In this document: positions 11,675-23,035 of the stretch, in pieces
Position numbering within the stretch: the first letter of the stretch is position 1
Layout: every line of letters begins with the position of its first letter
From: Mytilus californianus
Lineage: Eukaryota > Mollusca > Bivalvia > Mytilida > Mytilidae
NCBI RefSeq assembly: GCF_021869535.1
Contig: NW_026262742.1
Span: 434,001-498,000 of the forward strand
DNA length: 64,000 nt
Direction of reading: 5' to 3'
Made by a program: the position numbers and the translations under genes
The notes under the pieces: generated by a model
The model's database searches: none
What the model saw: only the letters and a program-made list of their open reading frames with translations
Told to the model about the DNA's origin: nothing

Positions 11675-13140
11675 GGTAGTGAAACTTGTTATTTATTTTG
11701 TTTTTTATAAATTTGAGGTTATAAATTAAGACATACATAATTTGTGCATTCGGATTTATGATCTCTAATCATTATGATGCTCATATTTACATATTTGTAG
11801 GAAAATATTATTGATGCTGGCCTTCTTAATTTCTAGCATCTTTATTTCCTATTTTTAATGTTGGAGTTACCTCCCTTTTACAATGGCTGTTTTTCATAGC
11901 AATAGAAATCTTGTACTGAACAGATAGGATAAAAGTTCGCTTTTCATTTGTATTACTAATTTTAGCGGCCTTGTCATCTCAATGCAACTCACAAAGACTG
12001 GAATTAATTTATCCAAAATATATTCATAATAATGGTCTTACTCACTGTTTTCAGTAAATTAGAAGTAACCTTTAATAATGAAGAAGAGATTATTTTCCGG
12101 GAGTTTTACCTATCAATTGCACTTTAAAGAATAAAAGACATGAGTGTGTGATATTTATTTATATAGCTATAAGTATATTTTGTATTCCAAACAGTATTAG
12201 AACCATGATATATGTGACAATTCCAGCTTTGCAGCTTTATGCGTATCATAATACTAATTTACATTTTCCACGTTTTTCAATCCATATTTAGAAAATAAGA
12301 AAAATAAAAATCTGTTATACAACGAATATTAGTATCTGAAATAAGTAATGGATTGATTTGAACCATTCCTGATCTATTTTGTGTCACTGAAACTTAATAA
12401 AAATCAAAGGTGACAAAAAGGCACAAGAAAAAGAAAAAACAAGAAGACAAATGATTTTCAGCTGCACAGCAACTGAAGTGAAAAACGTCTTGGTAATACA
12501 AATGCAAGAGAGGCAGTTAGAAAAATTTAAATAGGATGGTTTGACTATGAATATGCAGACAATGCATATCACAAAGTGAAAACCAAAAATGAGGGAAGAG
12601 CCAGAGATGTATTTTCTCCTAAATCCTTGCTTACAAACAATATAGCGGACCATGGGAAGAAATTGGGTTTTTTTTTAAATGAGAAGTCCAAAAGGGGCAT
12701 AGTAATAGTAAATCGTACGATTATTTTTGTGAAACGATAGCCAGTTCTTCGTAAAGTATGTCTGTCATGGGCTTGGATATTCATGGTAGTGATAAATATC
12801 AACCAAATCCCAAAATGTCCAATTGAACAGCCAAATACGATCATGTTTTAGTTGACTTTAGATTTTACAATAGTATCTTTGTATTTAAAACATTTGATCT
12901 TGTATGCAAATTATTGTATTGGTAGTATGACAATGTTTAATGCATGAATGTTCTTATCTTATCTACCATCAAACTAAAATTATATATGTCTGTATCTATA
13001 TTAATGATGACTTTAGGTCCATTAGGTGTAGCAACAACTACACCCTGAATCTTAATCATAACAATTTCTTGGTATTTCTGTTGTTAAAAAATGTGGGGTG
13101 AAACGAGCTGATGTTAACTATCCTTGCTGACTGACTGAAC
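11675..13140. other. Intergenic, nothing recognised
   Basis: AT-rich sequence without supported genes. The Polinton remnant begins near its right end. Confidence 0.5.
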
Positions 13141-13147
13141 ATCTGAG

Positions 13148-15466
13148 CGATACTACAAACCACCCGTCATATACCGTGGACCTGATGTTGTGGAGAACTT
13201 TATCCGTCATCTTCTTGAAGAGAAGAAAGAAATTAAAGACATACTAAGCCGCATCGAGCCAATGATAGTAACTGAGTATGATAAATTAGACTAAAAATAT
13301 GCCAAAAAATGTTATGAATGTAAAAAAAACCTTCAGCAGCAAAAATTACAAAGTCAAGGACCATGACCACGTTTCGGGGTCAATTCGTGGAATTTCGTGT
13401 AATAACTGCAATTTACAGATCAAAATACCGAAATTTATACCTGTTGTTATTCATAATTTGAAAGGATTTGGTGCAAATCTCATGAGTAAAATATGAAAGT
13501 TTAAGGAACAAGACATCACTGTTATTCCACAGAACAAAGAAAAATATATGTCATTTTCTATAGGAAATCTCCGTTTTATCGATTCTTTGCAATTTTTAAA
13601 CAGTTCACTGGCAACTTTAACAAAAAATCTAGCTGACGAAGGAAAAAACATTTTAAATACTTATCTAAAAGTTTTCCGGATCCAGATGTATTTTCTCTAT
13701 TGCTACGAAAAGGAGTATTCCCCTATGATTATGTCGATACCGAGCAGAAATTGGAAAAACCTTGTTTACCATCCAAAGAAGAATTTTTTTAACAAATTAG
13801 GAGACACTCGCATATCTGATGAAGATTATCAATTTGTGCAAACAGTGTGGGACAAACTGAAAGTAAAAACATTAGGGGAATACTCCGATGTGTATCTTAA
13901 AATGGATGTAGCTCTTTTGGCGGATGTTTTTGAAAAATTTAGAGACATTTCTTTGCACGACTATGATTTGGATCCGTGTCATTATTTCACCACCCCCGGA
14001 TTTAGTTGGAGTGCCATGTTGAAGAAAACTGGAATTGTACTCGATTTAATCAGCGATATAGATATGATGCTGTTTATAGAGAAGGGAATACGAGGCGGTG
14101 TATCTAGTATTTTTCATAGATATGCTAAAGCAAGCAATCCATACTTATTCGATACGTATGAACCAAATGAACCTACTTCCTATTTATCTTATTTAGACGC
14201 AAACAATTTATATGGTTGGAGCATGTCTCAATGTCTTCCGTATGGTCACTTCAACTGGCTTTCCGAGGAGGAGAAAATAAAATTAGATATCACAAAATTA
14301 AAAGTTGACGGTTCAGAATGATACATTTTCGAAGTTGACCTTGAATATCCTTCGTCACTTCATTCTTCTCAATCCGATTTTCCTTTAGCTCCAGAAAGAA
14401 AACATATTCAAGTAGAACATTTATCTCCATATTCAAAGGAATTATTGCAAAATTTAACTGGAAAACAATGTTTGACAAAGATAGAAAAACTCGTTCCTAA
14501 CCTATACGACAAGGAAAAATACATAGTGCATTATAGAAACTTACAACTATACGTAGAGTTAGGAATGAAGATTAAAAAGATACACAGAGTACTCAAGTTT
14601 AAACAAAGTCCCTGGTTGAAGAAGTACATAGACTTTAACACAGAAAAAAGGAAAAATGCAAAGAATGAATTAGAGAAATGTTTATATAAGCTGCTGAATA
14701 ATTCAATTTTTGGTCGGACTCTCCTCAATACACGCAACCATAAAGATGTGAAACATTGTCACACGGAAGAGAAACTAAATAAAGAAACAGCTAAACCATC
14801 CTACGCATCTTGCAAAATATTTAACGACAATTTGGTAGCAGTGGAGAAAAAACGTGTGAATGTTTTAATGAAACAACCAATATATGTAGGTTTTTGCATT
14901 TTAGACTTATCCAAGTTATATCCAAGTTATTGATGTATGATTTCCATTATAACCATATGAAATCTCTTTATGGTGATAAAATTCGTGTGTGTTTTTCCGA
15001 TACTGATAGCTTTTTATATCACGTTGAAACGGAAGATGTGTATGAAGATATGCATCAATATCAATATATGTACGATACGAGTGATTATCCTCCAGAACAT
15101 TTTTTACATGACACCGAAAATAAAAAAGTAATAGGCAAATTCAAGGATGAAACAAGTGGAATTCCAATAAGTGAATGTGTTGGACTGAGATCGAAGATGT
15201 ATTCATTTTCTTTTGAAGGCGGAGAAAAACATCCTGCAAAAGGAGTAACAAAATCTGCATCCAGGAAACTTAAACATGAAATGTACAAAAATTGCCTTTT
15301 CAATCAAACTGTTACACGTTCTGAAATGAATATAATAAGAAGCGAAAGCCATGTTTTATATACTAAAACTATTAATAAAAAATCATTAGTTCCTTTTGAT
15401 GATAAAAGATGGATTTTAAATGATGGTGTGACAACGAGAGCCTTTGGACATAAAGACAACATATAA
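13148..15466 (+). pseudogene. Polinton-type family B DNA polymerase
   Basis: This gene would replicate the element by protein-primed synthesis. Motifs in order: a CYEC zinc-like pair (~13.32 kb), DHDHVSG and CNNCNL (~13.36 kb), HNLKGF (exonuclease region, where the usual Asp after the Gly is not present), LGEYSDVYLKMDVALLADVF (~13.87-13.93 kb), YLDANNLYGWSMSQ (polymerase motif A), KLLNNSIFGR (motif B) and FSDTDS (motif C) at about 15.0 kb. Lesions: TAA near 13292, a frameshift in the A-run near 13325, TGA at 13494-13496, an out-of-frame stretch at about 13670-13785 bounded by two indels, TGA at 14319-14321, and an 11 bp tandem duplication at 14908-14929. The N-terminal part of the family's usual length of over 1000 residues is missing. 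Confidence 0.9.
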
Positions 15467-16171
15467 ACAAATGACATTTTTTATCATGTAAAAACGTTTA
15501 AGGAAATTTCAAGTCTTATAACTATTTCGTATATGATTATTATTTTTGTTCATTTTTTTTTGTATATCAACATTTGTGGTGATTTAAATACGATTTTAAC
15601 ATATAGTGAGGGAGATTATTATTTGTTCATTTGAGGGTTTTTTGTATATATGTAGTTTATTAAATGTTCAAATATTCATTGATTTTTTTTTTGGTTTTGT
15701 TTGTTTTTGTTTTTGTTTTTGTTTGTTTTTGTTTTCTTTTAGTCAAATGTGTATTAATAACAAGAGCAAAGAAGTGGGATTTTTTTTTTATATCAAAATT
15801 TGTGGTGATTTAAATACGACTTTTACATATAGTGAGGGAGATTGTAGATGCATCTTATTTTTATTATAATTTATTGTATATTGTATTCGATAGTATTAAT
15901 TCAGTTTATTATTTTGTGTATGCCAAAATTTGTTTGTTGGTAATTTAATTACTTTTTTCTTGTAGTGTATTTTACATCTATGTTTTTTTTTTTTTTTTTT
16001 TTTTTTCGCATCCTCTCTGATTCAAATAAAACAAAATATATAAATGAATACAGTCGTTTATTTTCGTTTATTTGAATATATTTATCAGTAAAACACACAA
16101 TATAAAAAAAGACATATGTACACATTAAACAAACAGTTATAGTCATGATAAGTCCAATTCACATGGAAATG
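15467..16171. other. AT-rich inter-gene region of the Polinton with a direct repeat
   Basis: It lies between the converging polymerase and capsid genes. A ~55 bp direct repeat with the core TTTGTGGTGATTTAAATACG occurs at about 15568-15620 and 15797-15850. A TTTTTGTTTTTG microsatellite lies between the two, and a long T-run is at about 15983-16005. The small open frames here are low-complexity and unsupported. This is presumably the 3' UTR of both convergent genes. Confidence 0.6.
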
Positions 16172-17484
16172 TTAGTGTTCAATCTTTATTTGTCGATTCT
16201 CGGTTATTTCAAAGTATCCAGAGTTTTCAGCTAAAATCAGTAAGGCAGCTGTTTCTGGTAATGGAGTACCCAACTGACATTCCAATCGTATTTTCCCCTG
16301 CTTCAGTAGTGAAAGATATTTGGTATCCGAAAAGAATGGTTCTAAGTTGAAGCATAGCAGCGTATATCCATTGTTGAATTCAGCCCTTGTTATTTCATTC
16401 CCCGTATCCAACATCCACTTTCCCCCTGTTTCAAACATTTTTACATAAGGAGAAACGTTCGATGCACCGCTATTCTCGTTGAAATCAAGTTTGAGTGGTA
16501 TACCATCAACTGGTATTCCGTCACAAAACAGAGTCACCTGTTTTAAATCATAATTCTTAAAGTTAAATGGGTTTTTTGTATATGCTCCAGACATAGCATT
16601 TGAAGAAACCAATCCAAGCACAATACTTTTCGGTCTCACATCTTGGAAAACATTTTCTACGATTAACGAGGTACTTCCTTGCATTATTGTAAAATTTTTC
16701 ATCATGGTTTTTGTGAAAGGATACTGAGCATTTGTTGTCTTTAAAGCTTCTGAATGAGCGACAATTATAGCTGGGTTAGGTCTGATCTTGCAAAGCTTTA
16801 TCACGACATCTTCCAAAGAAATATGATAGTTAGTTTCAATTTCTCCAGACATTAAACAAAAACTTGGATCGTTGCGGTATAATTTTAGTTTAAGGGATAA
16901 CATATTTAGCAGGTATCTATCCATCTCAAAGATATCAGAAAAAACTGGTCCCTCCATTTCTAATGTTTTCGAATTAGAAATAAATTTTCTGCGTTCATAC
17001 AGTCCAGTGTTAGTCGATATTTCATCCATGTGACCATATCTGTCTTTTAAGTACAGACTAGAAGATAATTGTGTGCTCTTTGCGTCTTGGCCATACTGCA
17101 GTAATGTTTTCATCATACATTTATACGGGTAATACGTATTACTAGACGTTACCATTTGTCCTTGTATATAAACATCCAATTGCGACCAAAGCGATTGTAA
17201 AATTAGGTCACAGGTCCTACCGTATCGCCATCTTGTAAATCTTCACCATTTGCTTTTTTCACTTTCAATTTCACGTATAGTTTCGATCTTTTAAGATCTA
17301 TATAATCCATACCATTGTTTGCACATAGATCGAATTCTATAGGATTGTAAGCTGTTATTTGACTAACAGGTCTGCATTCCTCGTATGTTCTACTTTCAAC
17401 ACCTACTTGATATGGAGGTATCTTAAAAATCTGTAACTCTGGCGGTTGTGCTTCAATAAAATTCTCTTTAGTTAACAAAGACAT
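16172..17484 (-). pseudogene. Polinton major capsid protein (double jelly-roll type)
   Basis: Two open segments, 17484-17203 (93 codons) and 17179-16172 (335 codons), are consecutive parts of one protein family found across animal Polintons; databases often label its relatives F54H12.2-like, and structural work identified it as the major capsid protein. The first part starts with MSLLTKENF and includes PPELQIFKIPP and the YIDLKRSKLYVKL strand. The second has YPYKCMMKTLLQYG and PFNFKNYDLKQVTLFCDG. It ends with FEITENRQIKIEH. The parts are separated by a one-base frameshift near 17205-17212. Apart from this the gene is open for about 430 codons, far better preserved than the polymerase. Its start overlaps the end of the upstream basic-protein ORF by 17 bases. 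Confidence 0.85.
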
Positions 17485-17887
17485 TATGTTGAAAATATAT
17501 CCCTTTTATGTTTTTTAACAGTTTTATCTTTTTTCGATTTTTTCGTCTTCTTTTCACCTCCTCTGCTTTGTGGCGAATGATGATTTTTTTTCGCTTTCTT
17601 TTCTTTTTATTTATACTCTCGTCGTCATTTTTTATCTCTTCTTTTGCTTGATTAACAATTTGTTCACTAGGCGACACTAACCGTACCTCAAAGTTGTTTT
17701 CTTTTTCAACACGAATTGGATAAGATTTATTCGAAATTGGAATCATAAACGATACCGATTGTGATCCTTTATTATGTCCATTTTTCATATGAGCTACGTA
17801 AGCGTTCGATTGACCAGAAATTACATTCTGATAATATCTAGACCATAGATCAACATTAGGAATGTACATTTTATCAATGTTCGACAT
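17468..17887 (-). CDS. Polinton-associated small basic protein
   Basis: A 139-codon ORF lies immediately upstream of, and 17 bases overlapping, the capsid gene. The N-terminal half (MSNIDKMYIPNVDLWSRYY) is ordinary globular sequence. From about residue 92 it becomes a Lys/Arg block (KKKRKRKKIIIRHK, then RRRKNRKK), typical of a nucleic-acid-binding or nuclear-import tail. Proteins of this pattern occur next to the capsid gene in Polintons and may be a core or DNA-condensing component, but I cannot name the family precisely. The ORF shows no stop, yet its last residues may belong to a shifted frame, because the family tail is usually all basic. Confidence 0.55.
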   Translation of the reverse strand: MSNIDKMYIPNVDLWSRYYQNVISGQSNAYVAHMKNGHNKGSQSVSFMIPISNKSYPIRVEKENNFEVRLVSPSEQIVNQAKEEIKNDDESINKKKRKRKKIIIRHKAEEVKRRRKNRKKIKLLKNIKGIYFQHNVFVN

Positions 17888-17894
17888 ATCTACG

Positions 17895-18165
17895 CTAAAA
17901 TACGCTTGGTATAAATTTTAGTGTAAAAGACAAATTATTTTTCAAAAATGAAGCGTTTTCTCCGTGTTCATCTTTTATAAGAAATTCTAAGACTTGAATT
18001 TCGTTTTTCTTTACCGGTAAATAAATTGGAGACGAAAATAAATAATTCCATGTATTCATATCCGTGGGAAATATTCTTCTTAAAAGTGAATATTGTATAT
18101 GGGGAAAAACATTCACTCCACTGCATACATCACAAAACAAGTATAATTGATGATTGTTCTTTTTT
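17895..18165 (-). pseudogene. Polinton capsid-like protein, C-terminal fragment
   Basis: Reading on the minus strand from about 18165, the segment includes LYLFCDVCSGVNVFPH, a region ending SLLRRIFP, and a tail with IYLPVKKNEIQVLEFLIKDE and LSFTLKF. The pattern of a short hydrophobic segment with CD, then LLR, then a beta-rich end with LPV and a final LxF strand, fits a second virion-type gene of Polintons, possibly the minor capsid protein. The ORF's Met at 18140 is probably not a true start, since the homologous stretch begins upstream and is cut off by the integrase junction. Only the C-terminal third or less remains. Confidence 0.45.
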
Positions 18166-18918
18166 GTAACTTTTTGATATCACTCTCGTTGTCTGAATTA
18201 ACGTCTTTAGGTGCAATGTTTTGTAGACTTCGATGAGGAGTACCATTATAGCTTTTTGCAAAATTTTGCAAGTTGTTAATATATCTGTGTGTTCTGTTCT
18301 TTGAGAAAAAGCGAAACATTTTATTTTTTATAGTTTGTAAGACTCTTTCAGCATAATTTGCGTGAAGTTCATTTTGAGCCGAAAAATGGCGGACACCATT
18401 CCTTTTAAATAACGACTGTGTCTTTTTGGCTAGAAATTCTTGTCCCTTATCTGTTCGATTTTTTTCCGGTTTTACCTCACTAAAAATCTTTTTAAATGCA
18501 GAGGTGACTTCATCTCCCGTTTTATTTTTCAATGGTTGTAACCAAAGGTAGCGTGAGAAACAGTCAACAACAACTAACACGTATTTGTAATTTTCATTTT
18601 CTTGTGAAAATTGTTTAAGATCCATCAAATTGGCGTCCCATAAATATTCAACCCCGTGGTATACACTCTTATTCTTTTAAAAGAACGACGAGGTGTTTTT
18701 TGTTAACTGTAATTATCTTGTGAATTCAACCACCGTTTAATTTGATGTCTACCAACTTTTTTCCCATCTGCATTTACGATATGATACAGTTTTTCGGTAG
18801 AAGCATATGAAGCTGGTCCACCAACATCATTATAGTATTTACTTAGGAGAGTATCTAGTTCCTCATTCATACTTAACTCAATTTGAACTGAATGTATAAA
18901 AAAAAAACAGTGTTTCAA
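18166..18918 (-). pseudogene. Polinton retroviral-like integrase (rve fold)
   Basis: The enzyme would insert the element into host DNA. An N-terminal segment (18918-18703) has LLSKYYNDVGGPASYAST and ends KRWLNSQDNY, the usual lead-in domain. The catalytic core follows: first Asp in MMDLKQFS, second in NRTDKGQEF and the Glu in YAERVLQTIK, so all three acidic residues are present. Further C-terminal is PHRSLQNIAPKDVN. Lesions are a TAA after DNYS near 18703 and a frameshift before MMDL at about 18630-18660. The C-terminus stops short after NSDNESDI. A chromodomain, common at the end of Polinton integrases, is missing. Confidence 0.85.
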
Positions 18919-18930
18919 TAACTGAAATTA

Positions 18931-19313
18931 GTATGTCTTTTGATTTCAGATATAAAAAAAGTTTTCATTAAGGAATGTAAATATTTGCATCTTTTTAATT
19001 TCTTTTCGATTCTTATATAAGTCTCTACCTAAAAAAAATACCACTACATCAATAAATAAGAAATACAAAAAAAATTATGTTTACATAATTTATTACAAAA
19101 TTTATCACAAAAATAATGATGTTTTCCATTAAATATTGTCTTCCATTCCATTCCAACTTTTATTCAAATGCTTAGGTGTCTATTTCCATATTCTGTAAAA
19201 CACAACAAAATTAATTAGTCAAAAATCATCACTTTACCAAGAGTCAACACTATAGTATTATATTTAAATCACGTGACATTTGACATGACATAATCGGAAA
19301 AAGAAAGAAAAAA
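18931..19313. other. Short AT-rich spacer and putative promoter region of the next gene
   Basis: No coding. The sequence just before 19314 contains TCACGTGAC at about 19269, an E-box-like palindrome (CACGTG), about 45 bases ahead of the ATG. No clear TATA box is seen at the expected spacing. Confidence 0.35.
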
Positions 19314-20498
19314 ATGGTCGCCATGTTGCTTTTGAGTTTGTTATTTTGCATTCAAAGTGTTGTAAATGTAGGAGCTGTACATACATCATCTTGCTATAGA
19401 GTGGAAGATTTGATTTTATAGATTGTTCGAGGGAAACAGAAGAGAGCTTTCAGGGAGAGGTAGCAGATGATGTTGTAAACATTCGCTTCAACCATATACA
19501 GAGCAAAGATCAACTTGAAGATGTGAAATTTACGAAGCATGTTATCATAATGTTGGAAGAATCGTTGAATTTGTGTGGTGATATTAATCATAAACTGATG
19601 ATGGTAGACGGGAAAATGTGTACAGTAAGTCTACATTCATTTTATTTGAATGGTAAAATATAACACAATAAAAAAATTGACATACATGAATATTCATGAA
19701 AGACTTCTAGTTATATTTCAGTCACGTGATAAGTAAACATTTCTAGAAATAATATGAATCTCCCCGGTTGTCGAGTATAGTAGATCAGTGAATGAAATAT
19801 CTAAATTACAACATGGTTAAACTTCAACCGTTATTAATAACAATGACTGTCTTCATAACGGAGTTTATATACCTTGTTCCTCATCTAATAAGAAGTCTAT
19901 TCATCTTCCCACTTATTTCTCTTTCTCTTATAAGAGTATACATGCATATTCTACTTCTAAACCCATAACTTACATCATTTTCATCATCTGAAGTGATGTC
20001 TATCAACTTTCTCTTCTTGTTCTGTAGAATAAAATGTATCATCATTAGATATAATGTATTAAACATTTATATATATAAAAAAAACAACCTTGGAAGTAAG
20101 GTATTAAAAACATCTTTGTTTTCATTTACTCATTTTTTTTTATTTGCTTTACAATTATTTGTTTATTGGATGAATCTGGTTTTTTTCTTCTTCTTTCTTT
20201 TTATTACTTATTACCAAAAATCAAGATGTACTAACTAATGATGGTTTGGAGTCTACATTTTGACTCCCCCTGGGCTGACTCATGTTGGTTAAATCAAGCT
20301 GTTGAATAGAAATTTAAAAAACATTTAAACATTTACACATGATAAAAAAAACAATAAAGCATGCAATGGATATTTTATTTTTTTACTTTAACCCTTTCTT
20401 AATAATATTGTTAACATTGTATAAATTGTATTACTTATAATGAGTTAAATCTATACATTCACAGTAAGGATCTTTCTCTTCATTTTTTGTTAAGTCTA

Positions 20499-20590
20499 TC
20501 ATCTACAAAATAAACATGTATAGCTTTAAAATAAGAATATACACTGTCATCTACAAAATAAACATGTATAGCTTTAAAATAAGAATATAC
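20499..20590. repeat. 48 bp tandem duplication
   Basis: The stretch starting TCATCTACAAAATAAACATG is repeated once, immediately, with identical sequence over 44 bases (20499-20546, then 20547-20590). It lies in a presumed intron of gene A. Confidence 0.9.
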
Positions 20591-21229
20591 AATCTTTTAT
20601 GATGAAAATTAACTTTACACATATACTTTAAATTGACATATTAATTTTCTGAAAGCTCATTATATATATAAGAAATATTAAATTTATAAATAATACATAA
20701 ATTTTTGACAATATATAAAAAATGTATTTTATGTTTCAGGTCCATGAACCTTTCAATGGTATTCAAACAGCCGGGAAGGTTTCATAAAAGAAGAGGTTTT
20801 TATGTATATAGGGTCCACATTCATTTTCATGATATACTGTTGGATTTTACTTGTAATAACACATGTTATACTTTCGATACATTTTTTTTTACACTATAAC
20901 GATAATACTGAAACTATTTTATTTGCTGTAATAACGAGGATAAAAAAAGTTTTGTTTCCAGTTTTTGGAGAAAAAAATAATTTGTTTTTTTAGATCACCC
21001 TTAGTCAAATAAGAAGACAATAGTAACACGCTTTAATAAAAGTGATGATGGATGTGGTAACATTTTTTTTCCTGGTTAGAACGCATACAACATTAATGTA
21101 GAGACCTGACAGAATAACAATATCTGCATGATACAGGATAATAAGCCTCTAATTTCAGCCTCGACTGTGTGTTGTAAACATGTGAAATTAGTTAAGGTGG
21201 GGTTCAGGTAATTTCAGTCATGCGACACA

Positions 21230-21560
21230 CAGGTAGATAAAAAACTTTGACGTTGATAGTTCTGAGAAATTTTAATTAATAAGGTGTCTTTATACTGTGA
21301 ATTCGATAACATAATGCCTCTTACAACATAGTTATACGGCATTCATAGATACGTTTAAAAAGAATTATATCTCAATTTTAAATGTAAGTTAATGTTTAGT
21401 ACCAAATATTAACATCACAGTACCAACAAAATTTGTTCGTGTCAAACACATTTTATTAGCTACGTCACACAGGTATGTAGAAAATAACTTTGTCGTTGCT
21501 ACTACTTGAAGTGGAAACAGTTTAATCACAAAAATTCTCAACTCCGAGTAAAATTCAAAA
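21230..21560. repeat. Degenerate ~240 bp repeat units (AATAACTTTGTCGTT block)
   Basis: Two diverged units contain ACAGGTA(G/T) followed by a TAACTTTG(A/T)CGTT block, at about 21230 and 21470. Related units occur at about 31258, 34395 and 34690. Non-coding. Confidence 0.55.
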
Positions 21561-22076
21561 TAGAGGCTCTCAAAATCCTGAGCCACTCAACTGACTGTAC
21601 TGAGGTTTTAGAAATTATATAAAAAAATATAAAAATCATATACAGTCACAATCTCCCACGACTGGAACTGTTACCTTCTGTAAATCCCTTCTCTATCAGG
21701 AGAACCTAGAGTTCATCCATTAAAATTTCACTATATTTACACCTGTTTCCAGTCACAATATGATCTTTAAACAATTTTTATCTATTTACAACCTATGAGT
21801 TTGGTAAACCTTACAACTTTTAAATGTCATTTACTTTCAAGGAGCGCACTACGCTTTTCATGGAGAGAGTAACACAGGCTACTAGTAATCGATTCCACCA
21901 AATTCATGTCATTTTTCTCTAACACATAGTACCAATCGAAAAGACTACACTCGCAAGATTAAGTTTAGAACTACCTTTACGTCCCTACTCAATTTAAGGT
22001 TAGTGCTAAAAGCACACCGACACCCTATTTTATCACCACAACTGCCACGACACACGGCATATTCTTTCAGAATGAA

Positions 22077-22245
22077 GGACAGAAAGTCACAGGACAATTT
22101 CCTAGGAAAAAAATGTACAGTATTATGTGTGATAAAAAATAAACTAATGATTTGACAACAGAATATGTCCATGAAAAAAAACCCAGAATATTTCCATGAA
22201 AAAAAACAACAGAATATGTCCATGAAAAAAAAAAACAACAGACAT
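22077..22245. repeat. Short motif linked to the foldback element, then a ~26 bp triplet repeat
   Basis: GGACAGAAAGTCACAGGACA at 22077-22096 is identical to the terminal motif of the foldback element at 56.5-57.0 kb. At 22155-22245 the word AGAATATGTCCATGAAAAAA or a near copy is repeated three times. Confidence 0.7.
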
Positions 22246-23035
22246 CACATTGACAAGTACTGTATTAACCAAATTATTTTTTTTTAAATTGTAGGACAAA
22301 CACCTCATTCAGCATTAAACAAGAGGAAGAGTTAAGTGCCATGAGGCACATAGAAACCATAATACAACACAAAAATTGAGGACATGGCAGCAAAGATAGA
22401 ACATGAAAATCATGTGCAAGAGAATAGAAGAAAACAATTAAGGAAAGACTGAAGTTTAAGGAATATGATACATGATAGACTATACAATTAAAACTTTTAC
22501 TGTATATTATTCCAATGGATTGCGTATAATATATTTTATTCTTGTTGGGATTATATATTCATTTTCCATTACTAAATATATGTAATCTAGATCTAGGTAC
22601 ACTTCATTATAGGTATGTAGTTTTTTTCGCTGTGGACAGATAGACAATGTATCCAGTCATATATTGTTGTAATGACAGATACTTAAAAAAATTAGGATAC
22701 CAATTTTTAGAGATATTAAAAAGAGGTGATAAAAAACAAAAGAATCTTTAATGATTTATTTTATCTATCAGTTATCAAAATATACAACTAATTGTAAAAT
22801 CACAACCAATTATTCAATCAAGATGAATATGTAAACAATTGTGAATGACTTGAGGTAGCAGTGCAATTTTACAAATGTGTGATAAAATAAACATCACAAG
22901 TTATAGTATTGTTTAATAAAATAAGAGAATAAAAATCCTATATCAACATGTTTAAGTAAAAGTACTTTAATTTTAAAAATTAACTAATATTTATAAAAAA
23001 AATCATGACATATTGAAGGAGGGATGATAGTAATG

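Larger units (their letters stand above)
13148..18930. mobile_element. Compacted, decayed Polinton/Maverick element
   Basis: DNA polymerase B on the + strand faces major capsid protein, basic protein, capsid-like fragment and integrase on the - strand. Both outer genes have their N-termini outward, the usual Polinton layout. Full elements are known to be about 15-20 kb; this one spans under 6 kb. I find no packaging ATPase or maturation protease, so large internal deletions are inferred. The integrase runs into the capsid-like fragment with no gap at about 18.17 kb, which looks like one deletion junction. No terminal inverted repeats were identified by eye. Every large gene carries stops or frameshifts, so the copy is dead. 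Confidence 0.85.
19314..22492 (+). pseudogene. Host-type gene A: signal peptide, ectodomain, membrane segment, coiled tail
   Basis: Exon 1 (19314-19624) opens with MVAMLLLSLLFCIQSVVNVGA, a good signal peptide. After a one-base frameshift in a T-run near 19413 it continues open (DCSRETEESFQGEVADDVV) and ends KMCT directly at a perfect donor, GTAAGT. A second segment follows the acceptor TATGTTTCAG (exon start 20740), reads VHEPFNGIQTAGK in the same phase, and after another shift carries a ~28-residue hydrophobic stretch (FIFMIYCWILLVITHVILSI). The terminal exon begins at 22295 after TTGTAG and includes SAMRHIETIIQHK, then in the next frame IEDMAAKIEHENH, ending TGA at 22450-22452; ATTAAA lies at 22487. 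It is paralogous to the exon at 41139. The three frameshifts are in or near homopolymers, so assembly error is possible. Confidence 0.5.
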
